In this document: one piece after another, positions 1 to 5,833 of the stretch
Numbering within the stretch: position 1 is the first letter of the stretch
Layout: every line of letters begins with the position of its first letter
Source: CAZDVQ01 sp964508975
GTDB lineage: Bacteria > Bacteroidota > Bacteroidia > Chitinophagales > Saprospiraceae
DNA: 5,857 nt
Direction: 5' to 3'
Assembly: GCA_964508975.1 (NCBI GenBank)
Contig: CAZDVQ010000105.1
Location: 1 to 5,857 of the forward strand
Notes under the pieces: model-generated
What the model was told of the DNA's origin: nothing
Databases searched by the model: none
The model's input: the letters and a program-made list of their open reading frames with translations, nothing else
Program-made: the position numbers and the translations under genes

Positions 1-34
1 TCAACGCAAACCTACTTTTTTTTGTCATATACTG

Positions 35-54
35 ATTAACGCTTAATGGCATTG
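35..54. repeat. Left copy of a 20-bp inverted repeat that encloses the three genes
   Basis: The 20 bases ATTAACGCTTAATGGCATTG recur as an exact reverse complement at 5709-5728. The match stops at both ends: the outer flanks differ (G versus A on this side's left edge) and no target-site-like duplication is visible. Here the sequence abuts, and by three bases overlaps, the multi-hairpin element at 52-210. A 20-base match is far beyond chance in a window this size, so this is a real repeat. Its nature (dispersed intergenic repeat, protein-binding site, or end of a unit) is not shown by the sequence. Confidence 0.85.
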
Positions 55-210
55 GGCCAGACCGCGCAGCGGGCCGAGCGAACAGCGAGCTGCGTAGCAT
101 GAACGAAGCGGTTTTGCGTAGCAAAAACAAATGTACTCAATGTACATTTGTAGCGAGTGAACCATTTGCTCCTGCAAATGGCTCGACGGCCGTAGGCCGG
201 GGCGCCCCAA
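52..210 (-). repeat. Multi-hairpin intergenic element, left copy
   Basis: About 160 bases consist almost entirely of consecutive hairpins. Stems pair 62-65 with 69-72 (loop GCA), 91-93 with 97-99 (GTA), 112-117 with 121-126 (GTA), 128-136 with 142-150 (5-nt loop), 162-169 with 174-181 (TCCT, extended by 154-157 with 182-185), and 187-191 with 195-199 (GTA). A 10-base palindrome, GGGGCGCCCC, covers 199-208. TTGGG at 52-56 can pair with CCCAA at 206-210 and close the whole set. On the minus strand the element begins GGGCGCCCCGGC and continues to GCCGTCG, closely matching the head of the element at 5122-5143, so the two are oriented oppositely. It lies downstream of the large gene's terminator. 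No open frame looks coding. It is probably a dispersed palindromic repeat. Function unknown. Confidence 0.7.
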
Positions 211-244
211 AAGGAATAAATGAGTAAAGGAATAAATGAGTAAA
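210..244. repeat. Tandem repeat, 16-bp unit, about 2.2 copies
   Basis: The unit AAAGGAATAAATGAGT occurs twice exactly (210-225 and 226-241), followed by the first three bases of a third copy. It is A-rich and directly follows the GC-rich hairpin element. It could be a small slippage-prone repeat. No gene starts or ends in it, and bases 245-318 show nothing further that I can recognise. Confidence 0.8.
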
Positions 245-318
245 TGATGGTTGACGAAATGATGAAACGATGATTACATATATTGGCATCAAATTTCTAA
301 ACGATAGTTATACAACAA

Positions 319-354
319 CAAAAGGCCACAACCCGGGTGGATCATGGCCTTTTG
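319..354 (-). terminator. Intrinsic terminator of the large surface-protein gene
   Basis: CAAAAGGCCA (319-328) and TGGCCTTTTG (345-354) form a perfect 10-bp stem. The 16-base interior contains a further palindrome, ACCCGGGT (331-338). Read on the minus strand, the 3' arm runs into a U-rich tail (TTTTGTTGTTGTAT). It begins 20 bases beyond the stop codon at 375, the expected place for the 3' end of the minus-strand transcript. On the plus strand the stem is followed by GAAAGCA without a clean T-run, so it acts mainly leftward. Confidence 0.85.
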
Positions 355-374
355 AAAGCATTTAAACAGGCAGA

Positions 375-3300
375 TTAACGCAAGAGCGTCACATCGCCAG
401 TGTATAGTTTATCGGCATTTTGCTCAGGGATGAACAACTTGATACGATAAATATAAGCGTCGCGTGGTTGAAGCTCACCATTAAAGGTACCGTCCCAACC
501 TAACTGCGATGGGTCATCGCGTTCCATATCGTACACCAAAGCACCCCAACGGTTGTACACCTTGAACTCCTTGATGGTGATATTCGAGGTAATTTCAGGA
601 CCGAAATACTGGTTCACTTCATCGCCGTTAGGTGTAAAGGCATTGGCAATTTTGATCTCACCAGGAATCACGTATACACTTACACTACCGGTTGAAGTAC
701 AACCCGACAAGTCAGCCGTTACCGTGAAGCTGTACAAGCCTACATCGTTTAAAGTAGCTGTTACTGGGCTACCCGTGGCCGAACCAAGGTTGGTGGCAGG
801 TGTCCAAGTATAAGTAACGCCAGGGTCGTTAAAACCGCTAAACAACTGAATAGTATCACCAGCCAAAATAGTATCAAGCACTACACCAGCACTACCCACA
901 AATGGGTTAACGCTTGGGTAAGCATTTTCTGTGATAGTTACAGCAGCGCTTGCGGTACAACCTACTGCATCGGTAACCGTTACAGTGTATACACCGGCAG
1001 CCAAGTTATCGTTGATATTTTGGGTATCACCGTTTGACCACGAATAGCTGTATGGCGCTGTACCATCGCTTGCACTTACTGTAGCGCTTGAATTCGACTG
1101 GCCTTCACAACCAACCGTGAACTGCGCAGCCTGAATAGTCATGATACAAGACAAAGCAGTACAGCTAAAGCTTGCAACAGGGCCAGTACATCCGAGGCCA
1201 TCAAGCGCCCGTACCGAAATCGTTACACTTTGGCCAGGTGTTAAACCGTTTACACTGAAGCTCAGCACGTTACCTACGTTCTGCCAAGTAGTTCCACCAT
1301 TTGTACTCACCTCGTATGCCGTAGCGCCTGCAACAGTGGTCCAAGAGAAACTAACGCCAGTTTGCGTAGCGATACCACAAGAGATCGTAGCCGCGCTTAA
1401 GTTACATGGACTAGCCGTACATGACCATGTAGTAGTTGGTCCAGTACAAGAAGCACTTAATGGACGAACTTGAATGGTTACGGTTTGGCCTGGGAACAAT
1501 GCACTGACTAAGTAGGAGAAGGTATTGCCCACGTTAACCCAAACGTTTCCGCCATCGAGGCTGATTTCATACGATGTTGCGCCGGCCACAGCTGCCCAAC
1601 CAAAAGTTACAGTAGTTTGAGCAACATTGACACAACTTACCACAGGGGCCAACAAGGTACAAGGCGTAGCCGTACAAGTAGCCGTGCCGGCCAAACCAGT
1701 ACATGCAACACCTATGGCGCGCACACGGATAGTTGATGTACTATTAGGCGTCATACCGGTAACTTGATACGTCAAGTTAGTGCCCACGTTAATCCAGGTA
1801 GTACCACCATCAAGGCTAATTTCGTAAGTAACGGCTCCTTGTATAGAGGTCCAGTTGAACGTTACTGAGGTATTGGTAGCCGTACCACAGCTTACAACGG
1901 GTGTACCGATATTGACAACAGCAATTTCAACGGTATCAACCCAAGTACACTGGTTGAATACAGCGGTTACAACGTAGTTGGTACTTGCACTAGGTGTTGC
2001 AACAGGCGATGGACCAGATGTTGGTACCAAACCAGTAGTTGGCGACCAAGTGTACACCGTAGAGGCAAATGGATTACCTGAGTTTTGGGTAAACTGGAAT
2101 GCATCGTTAGTAGCCGACCAGTCCTGTGAGTTGCGGTTTGGCACTGGGAAGCCAAGCGTAGCATCATCGTTCAAAATACCTTGTGTAGCAGTATTGAAAC
2201 CAGGTGACGTGATGCTAGTAGAGTGTACCTCAACAATATTGGTACCTTCGTACAAGATAATTTGACCGCTAATCGAATTGGTACCACCAAAGAATGGTAC
2301 GTTGGCGTATTCAACAATCAACTGGCGGTTAGGCGCAGTACCAACCGTAGAGTAACGGATGGTACCACCATTGCCAGGGTTCAAGTCGTCCCAGCACAAA
2401 GCAATCAAGTCAGTTGGGCCAAAACCACCACCAAAAGGATCAGGCAATAAACCACCTGAACAACAGCCACTACCGCTAGCTCCATTGAATGTAATGAAAC
2501 CGTTAGACGAAATGTGGAACTGCGTATAATCGTTACAGAAGAAATTAAAGGTAAAACCAATTGGTAACGCACCAGAAAGCTGATCATCCGTTAAGGTTAC
2601 AGCAGTACCCGTGATGGCAACAGGGGCGTGTGGGATAGGCGTTACGTCATAATCATCGCAAATTGGTGTTGGTACAGCCAATGGGCTGTAAACATCTGCG
2701 TTGAGTTGTACCGATTGGCCTGGGCAGAGTGTAGCTGTTTGTGGTGTAACGTCCATGAATATTGAGTCACACGACAAACAAGCTAAGTCACCTTGTGGCA
2801 ATACAAGCACCGTAATGGTAGTATCATAAGTACAACCGAAGTTGTCTTCAACCACGTAAGTATAGTTGTACGAACCTGGAGCAGCTGGGCTTACCTGTGC
2901 AAAACTTTGATTGTTTACAATCATACCTGGTCCGTTGAGCCACTGACCAGCAACCAAGGTTGGGATAAAAGTATCAAGGTTAGGATATAGGTTAGGGTTA
3001 AATTCAACACCCCACGCAAAGATGAAACCATCGTCGATACCCAGGTTATCGGTAATCGTGATGGTCCAGTTACCGTTAAGCGGGCAACCAATTAAACCGG
3101 AGATCGTTTGGGCTGGCGCATAATCACCTGCCGGCATGTAAGGTTGGTTCGGCCCAACGTTCAAGCCATCGTTATTCACATAAGAGTACGTGAATAAACC
3201 AGCGTTGGCGGCCCATGTACCCGCTGGCGCATTTTCCACGAAGCAGTATTCGTAGCCATCGCCTATGGTGGTTGATGGGTCATCACAAGGCTCACCGAGG

Positions 3301-4421
3301 TAAGTACCACCACCGCCTGAGCCAAAGTCATGTAGAATGATGTTCTGGCCATTCGGGCAGCTGAGCACCAAGTCAAGGTCGCCCAAGAACGAGTGTTCCA
3401 TGTTCACACAAATGGCTTGGATATCGTTGATGTTCTGAACGGTTTGGCCTTGGTTAAACGACGATACGTTAATCGTGGTTGTATACGGCGTAAACACGTC
3501 GTCGGGCAAGAACAAAGGTTGCGAGAATATAGCAGGTGGCGCAAAATCGCCCCGAACCGGGTTGGCGTAAATCAAGGCCGTACCGCTTAGGGAATCTACC
3601 CCAAGGGTAGCGGTATCCCCAATACAAATGGTATCATTGCGGATTACGTCACCATTAAAGTAAGGTGTAGTCGATACCCTAACTTTTATGTTCAAACGGT
3701 CCAAGTTCTGGCAACCGTTCTGGTCGGTAATACTCAACTGAATGATAAAACCACCTTGTTGATTAAATACAGAACCTGCAATTTGACCAGTATCTTGCTC
3801 GCCGTTGATCGACCAGATAAACAAAGATGAGTTATCGTCATGGTTATAAAAAGTACCGTTTTGTGGATATTGACCAATAGCACCCAACAACAGGGTATCG
3901 CTTTGGCAAAGGTCGATATAAGCAGGGTATGGGGTTGGTACCAACACGCCGTTGATGGCAATCGCGGCCAAAAATGGCTCAATCAACTGACAAGGTGTAG
4001 CACATTGTACGTTGGCCGCCCAGCCACCACCGGTACCACCAGAGGTGAACGAAACGGTAATACAACCAGTAGTATTACCCGCTGTTGCGCCGATATAGTT
4101 AACCGGCGCCGAGTTGTCAGCACAAATCAACAAGGGTGCCGTGGCATCTACACCATCGTAAAAGCAAAGTTGGCTAGGCAGCGGCACGTCAAACTCCGTA
4201 AAGTCGAGTTGTACCGAAACTCCACCACTTGGGCAAAAAGTAACTACATAAGCTTCGCCGGTCTGGAAACCACCAGCAGCACCACCTGAATCAAAAAATG
4301 TACCTGAACAGGTTGTAACGGTGGAGCCATTCACGGCGTCAATCTCATACACCTGGGCTTGTAATCCCAAGCTTAAGAGTAGCACCAAGGCCGTTAAGCT
4401 TTTGAATAAATAAGTTCTCAT
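375..4421 (-). CDS. Large modular T9SS-secreted surface protein (CUB, P-domain, FN3 x3, SprB repeat, type B sorting domain)
   Basis: A 1348-residue exported protein, probably a cell-surface adhesin or matrix component. Seen in order: signal peptide, residues 1-22 (cut after LQA); Cys-rich CUB-like domain, about 35-140; PKD/Ig-like stretch, 150-250; proprotein-convertase-type P-domain, about 310-475 (SFLGDLDLVL, GNWTITITDN, GFIFAWGVEF); Ig-like stretch to about 580; nidogen-like beta-sandwich, about 588-780 (SSNGFITFNG, ALCWDDLNPG); Ig-like piece, 789-837; three FN3 modules, 841-1092; SprB-type repeat, 1104-1165; PKD-like module, 1170-1252; and the gliding-motility-associated sorting domain, 1258-1348 (NAFTPNGDEVN, VYNRWGALVYD, GWDGTFNGE, final GDVTLLR). 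Known of the family: such C-termini direct T9SS export across the outer membrane and surface attachment. No protease, hydrolase or other catalytic motif is visible, so adhesion is inferred. The ATG is immediately followed by the signal peptide. It lies 51 bp downstream of the small exported-protein gene, probably in one transcript. Confidence 0.93.
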   Translation of the reverse strand: MRTYLFKSLTALVLLLSLGLQAQVYEIDAVNGSTVTTCSGTFFDSGGAAGGFQTGEAYVVTFCPSGGVSVQLDFTEFDVPLPSQLCFYDGVDATAPLLICADNSAPVNYIGATAGNTTGCITVSFTSGGTGGGWAANVQCATPCQLIEPFLAAIAINGVLVPTPYPAYIDLCQSDTLLLGAIGQYPQNGTFYNHDDNSSLFIWSINGEQDTGQIAGSVFNQQGGFIIQLSITDQNGCQNLDRLNIKVRVSTTPYFNGDVIRNDTICIGDTATLGVDSLSGTALIYANPVRGDFAPPAIFSQPLFLPDDVFTPYTTTINVSSFNQGQTVQNINDIQAICVNMEHSFLGDLDLVLSCPNGQNIILHDFGSGGGGTYLGEPCDDPSTTIGDGYEYCFVENAPAGTWAANAGLFTYSYVNNDGLNVGPNQPYMPAGDYAPAQTISGLIGCPLNGNWTITITDNLGIDDGFIFAWGVEFNPNLYPNLDTFIPTLVAGQWLNGPGMIVNNQSFAQVSPAAPGSYNYTYVVEDNFGCTYDTTITVLVLPQGDLACLSCDSIFMDVTPQTATLCPGQSVQLNADVYSPLAVPTPICDDYDVTPIPHAPVAITGTAVTLTDDQLSGALPIGFTFNFFCNDYTQFHISSNGFITFNGASGSGCCSGGLLPDPFGGGFGPTDLIALCWDDLNPGNGGTIRYSTVGTAPNRQLIVEYANVPFFGGTNSISGQIILYEGTNIVEVHSTSITSPGFNTATQGILNDDATLGFPVPNRNSQDWSATNDAFQFTQNSGNPFASTVYTWSPTTGLVPTSGPSPVATPSASTNYVVTAVFNQCTWVDTVEIAVVNIGTPVVSCGTATNTSVTFNWTSIQGAVTYEISLDGGTTWINVGTNLTYQVTGMTPNSTSTIRVRAIGVACTGLAGTATCTATPCTLLAPVVSCVNVAQTTVTFGWAAVAGATSYEISLDGGNVWVNVGNTFSYLVSALFPGQTVTIQVRPLSASCTGPTTTWSCTASPCNLSAATISCGIATQTGVSFSWTTVAGATAYEVSTNGGTTWQNVGNVLSFSVNGLTPGQSVTISVRALDGLGCTGPVASFSCTALSCIMTIQAAQFTVGCEGQSNSSATVSASDGTAPYSYSWSNGDTQNINDNLAAGVYTVTVTDAVGCTASAAVTITENAYPSVNPFVGSAGVVLDTILAGDTIQLFSGFNDPGVTYTWTPATNLGSATGSPVTATLNDVGLYSFTVTADLSGCTSTGSVSVYVIPGEIKIANAFTPNGDEVNQYFGPEITSNITIKEFKVYNRWGALVYDMERDDPSQLGWDGTFNGELQPRDAYIYRIKLFIPEQNADKLYTGDVTLLR
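1146..1901 (-). repeat. Three tandem fibronectin type III repeats within the large CDS
   Basis: Residues 841-921, 922-1006 and 1007-1092 are three successive modules of 81-86 residues. Each carries the pattern VSC or ISC, then T-V-(T/S)-F-x-W, then (Y)E(I/V)S-x-(D/N)GG-x-x-W-x-NVG, then P-x-(S/Q)-x-T-I-x-VR, and ends C-T-A-x-x-C. Four cysteines per module keep nearly fixed spacing (62/62/63, then 9, then 5 residues). The modules probably arose by internal duplication and have since diverged. Confidence 0.85.
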
Positions 4422-4472
4422 ATCTTGTATTTTGGAGTATAAATGGGTGTGAGCAGGATGAATTTGCCGGTA

Positions 4473-4889
4473 TTATTGGCGACCGAGATGTTTGTTCAGC
4501 ATCGATGCGAACTCTTTCTCCGAACGCATCACCAACATGCTGTTGCTGCCTGTAATTTTATAGCGAACGGCTCGCTCTTGATCTCGTTTCAACAAACCTT
4601 CGTTCAACATCTTCAATACATTACCGGGCTTATTGCCTTGCAAAGTAACCTCAGGCAATACCTGGCCATCTTTTCCAGGGGCCACTTGCTCAATATACCA
4701 GCCGTGGTCTAGGAAATAGTTGAATCGCTGTACTAAAAATGGATTGCTTTTCACGATTTGGTCCACGTAAGTCTGGCCAAAAGCATCGTAAAGCCTAGCA
4801 TCTGGTGTAACGGATTGCTGTGCCCATAGGCTGCCACTCGACAGCAAGGAAACGCAAAACAGCGCTACAGTCAAAACAAAATTTCGCAT
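4473..4889 (-). CDS. Small exported protein of unknown function, upstream partner of the surface protein
   Basis: A 138-residue protein from the ATG at 4889. I do not recognise a named family. Residues 1-24 are a clear Sec signal peptide (MRNFVLTVALF, ending SLWA before QQ). Its only cysteine lies in the hydrophobic core and not in a lipobox, so a soluble periplasmic or secreted product is more likely than a lipoprotein. The mature part, about 114 residues, is polar and mixed alpha/beta-like, with an aromatic stretch (NPFLVQRFNYFLDHGWYI, about residues 51-68) and a basic C-terminus ending HLGRQ. It has no transmembrane helix and no T9SS sorting domain. The frame can be extended to a GTG at 4925, but that adds 12 residues in front of a textbook signal peptide, so the ATG is preferred. 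The 51-bp gap to the surface-protein gene, with no terminator between, suggests co-transcription. It may be a helper or periplasmic partner of the large protein, but this rests on position alone. Confidence 0.85.
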   Translation of the reverse strand: MRNFVLTVALFCVSLLSSGSLWAQQSVTPDARLYDAFGQTYVDQIVKSNPFLVQRFNYFLDHGWYIEQVAPGKDGQVLPEVTLQGNKPGNVLKMLNEGLLKRDQERAVRYKITGSNSMLVMRSEKEFASMLNKHLGRQ

Positions 4890-4929
4890 AAATTTATAGT
4901 TGTAAGGATTAATTGCAGTTTTCACGGCT

Positions 4930-4937
4930 GAAAAGTA
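4930..4937 (-). promoter_or_regulatory. Possible -7 element for the two-gene minus-strand unit
   Basis: On the minus strand TACTTTTC matches the Bacteroidota -7 consensus TAnnTTTG at all fixed positions but the last, and lies 40 bases before the ATG at 4889. No good TTG or TTTG stands 17-23 bases further upstream (the sequence there is AGTTAC), so this is a weak candidate. It is the best one I see in the region. Confidence 0.3.
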
Positions 4938-4965
4938 CTAAAGTTATCTGTAATGTAACTATCCA

Positions 4966-4991
4966 GCCTGCTTTTTTTTGAAAAAACAGGC
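4966..4991. other. A/T-rich hairpin in the divergent intergenic region
   Basis: GCCTG (4966-4970) pairs with CAGGC (4987-4991). After one C/A mismatch, five T bases (4972-4976) pair with five A bases (4981-4985) around a TTTG loop. It lies between divergently transcribed genes, beyond the start of either, so it is not the terminator of any gene in view. It could be an old terminator remnant or a regulatory palindrome. Function not assignable. Confidence 0.45.
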
Positions 4992-5058
4992 CACTCATTC
5001 TTTAACGTAGGCTTAATACAAAATGTAGATTGACTTCACGCACTTTTTTTCGGCGGGC

Positions 5059-5091
5059 CTTGCCTCACATCCCATTATTTATTTACCTTTG
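5059..5091 (+). promoter_or_regulatory. Bacteroidota-type promoter of the STAS gene
   Basis: TACCTTTG at 5084-5091 is a perfect match to the TAnnTTTG -7 element, and CTTG at 5059-5062 supplies the TTG core of the -33 element with 21 bases between TTG and TA. Spacing and sequence fit the primary-sigma promoters known from Bacteroides and Flavobacterium. Transcription should start near 5096-5100, which gives a leader of about 160 nt containing the whole hairpin element at 5124-5216 before the ATG at 5257. Confidence 0.72.
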
Positions 5092-5123
5092 GCACCTGAT
5101 TCGTTGTTTTTATACGGATTTGG

Positions 5124-5216
5124 GCGCTCCGGCTTCGCCGTCGGTCCCTTCCGGGGTTCGCGTTGCTCCGTGCTTCGCACCCGCGCCTACGGCGCGGCCC
5201 TCCAGGCACCTAGCGC
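5124..5216 (+). repeat. Multi-hairpin GC-rich element, right copy, in the STAS leader
   Basis: A run of GC-rich hairpins with three- or four-base loops: 5130-5133 with 5137-5140 (loop TTC), 5146-5148 with 5153-5155, 5170-5173 with 5177-5180 (TTC), and a 7-bp stem 5181-5187 with 5191-5197 (TAC). GCGCT (5124-5128) pairs with AGCGC (5212-5216) and can close the set into a multi-branched fold. The head, GGGCGCTCCGGC (5122-5133) followed by GCCGTCG (5137-5143), matches the minus-strand head of the element at 52-210 (11 of 12, then 7 of 7). GC content is well above the flanking sequence. Reading frames through it are open but look like low-complexity Arg/Pro/Ala translation, not protein. It is probably a dispersed repeat that now forms part of the STAS 5' untranslated region. 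Confidence 0.7.
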
Positions 5217-5256
5217 GGCTTATTGCCCTGTTTTACTTCTAAATTATACAAGACCT

Positions 5257-5634
5257 ATGAAATACTCAATCGAGAAAAAAGACCAGTACGTGCTCATGAC
5301 CCTCATGGAAGAAAACTTGAACTCCGTGAAAGCACCCGACCTAAAAGCCGAATTTACCATCATCAAAAATGAAGGTCACCGCAACCTTATCCTCGATTTG
5401 TCTAACGTTCAATACGTAGATTCTTCTGGCCTTAGCGCCATACTTACAGCCAACCGCTTGTTCAGCGAGGAAGGTACTTACGTGGTTACTGGCATCAACT
5501 CCGATACCGTTAAAACGCTTTTCTCTATCTCGCGCCTCGAGGATGTGCTAAACCTCATCCCTACGGTTTCTGAAAGCATCGACTTCGTGATGATGGAAGA
5601 AATCGAACGCGAACTCGGCGGCGGCGAGGCATAA
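5257..5634 (+). CDS. STAS-domain protein, anti-sigma-factor-antagonist type
   Basis: A 125-residue cytoplasmic single-domain STAS protein, the SpoIIAA/RsbV type of fold. The domain covers about residues 3-112: an N-terminal beta pair (KYSIEKKDQYVLMTLM), then LILDLSNVQYVDSSGLSAIL, then a Thr/Val-rich strand (TYVVTGI) and a SRLEDVLNLIPTVSESI helix. The DSSG motif at 55-58 places Ser57 where the serine phosphorylated by anti-sigma kinases lies in SpoIIAA. The C-terminus has a short acidic/Gly tail (EEIERELGGGEA). Known of the family: the unphosphorylated form binds an HATPase_c anti-sigma kinase and frees a partner. No kinase, phosphatase or sigma-factor gene lies in the window, so the partner is unknown. 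The ATG at 5257 is chosen because the domain starts there. A longer frame from 5089 would translate the hairpin repeat and begin inside the -7 element. The start has an A-rich context (ATACAAGACCT) and no Shine-Dalgarno sequence. Monocistronic unless genes follow beyond the palindrome. Confidence 0.93.
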   Translation: MKYSIEKKDQYVLMTLMEENLNSVKAPDLKAEFTIIKNEGHRNLILDLSNVQYVDSSGLSAILTANRLFSEEGTYVVTGINSDTVKTLFSISRLEDVLNLIPTVSESIDFVMMEEIERELGGGEA

Positions 5635-5659
5635 ACCAAGCCCACACCCATGCATACGT

Positions 5660-5697
5660 ACAGCCCGTATGCTGGCCTAGGCCAGTATACGGGCTGT
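5660..5697 (+). terminator. 38-bp near-perfect palindrome, probable terminator after the STAS gene
   Basis: The two halves are exact reverse complements except one pair, G5671 with T5686, which remains a wobble pair in RNA. The transcript would fold as a 17-bp stem with a CUAG loop, 25 bases after the stop codon. No T-run follows (CTGCGTTAGC), so it is not a canonical intrinsic terminator. It could end transcription from either side, protect the 3' end, or be a DNA-binding palindrome. GCATACG at 5652-5658 can instead pair with CGTATGC at 5666-5672, which disrupts the main stem. Confidence 0.55.
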
Positions 5698-5708
5698 CTG
5701 CGTTAGCT

Positions 5709-5728
5709 CAATGCCATTAAGCGTTAAT
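5709..5728. repeat. Right copy of the 20-bp inverted repeat
   Basis: An exact reverse complement of bases 35-54. It lies 11 bases after the 38-bp palindrome, much as the left copy abuts the hairpin element at 52-210. It is itself weakly palindromic: GCT-x-AATG pairs with CATT-x-AGC around a central C (5706-5722). Outer flanks do not match the left copy's, and no direct duplication is seen. Confidence 0.85.
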
Positions 5729-5766
5729 TATTTTGTTTGTCTTTCAGCATTTTCCGGCCTTTGTAA

Positions 5767-5833
5767 CCACCCCGTCTGCTGCGCTGCACGCTTCGCGTTC
5801 CACTTGCATCCACCCCTCCTTGAAAAGGAGGGG
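5767..5833 (+). repeat. GC-rich structured element ending in a CCCCTCCTT / AAGGAGGGG hairpin
   Basis: CCCCTCCTT (5813-5821) and AAGGAGGGG (5825-5833) form a perfect 9-bp stem with a GAA loop. It is preceded by ACGC-TTC-GCGT (a 4-bp stem with the same TTC triloop as in the STAS leader element) and a GCTGCGCTGC stretch. No coding frame is apparent between 5635 and the window end. I recall similar CACCCCTCCTT...AAGGAGGGG hairpins as repeated intergenic sequences in Bacteroidota, but cannot confirm that here. The boundary of the element is approximate, and 5834-5857 shows nothing recognisable. Confidence 0.45.

Noticed and set aside
52..210. CRISPR array or tRNA/rRNA gene
   Set aside because: There are no regularly spaced identical repeats, and the stems do not fit a cloverleaf. 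They are unrelated consecutive hairpins.
3840..4289. 149-codon plus-strand frame antisense to the surface-protein gene
   Set aside because: It lies wholly within the minus-strand CDS, lacks any recognisable motif, and is explained by the codon bias of the Thr/Gly/Asn-rich gene on the other strand. The other plus-strand frames between 553 and 3590 are rejected for the same reason.
4443..4712. 89-codon plus-strand frame opposite the small exported-protein gene
   Set aside because: The minus-strand frame has a clear signal peptide and sensible composition; this one has neither.
4890..4925. GTG start at 4925 for the small exported protein
   Set aside because: It would put 12 polar residues ahead of a complete signal peptide that begins at the ATG at 4889, and would bring the start within 5 bases of the best candidate -7 element.
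5089..5256. N-terminal 56-residue extension of the STAS protein, and an overlapping 70-codon frame at 5030-5242
   Set aside because: Both read through the GC-rich hairpin element and give Arg/Pro/Ala-rich sequence without domain features. The extension would start inside the -7 promoter element, and the STAS fold begins exactly at the ATG at 5257.
35..5728. The whole segment as a transposon with terminal inverted repeats
   Set aside because: No transposase, integrase or recombinase gene is present, the 20-mer has no flanking target duplication, and the genes are of ordinary Bacteroidota type.
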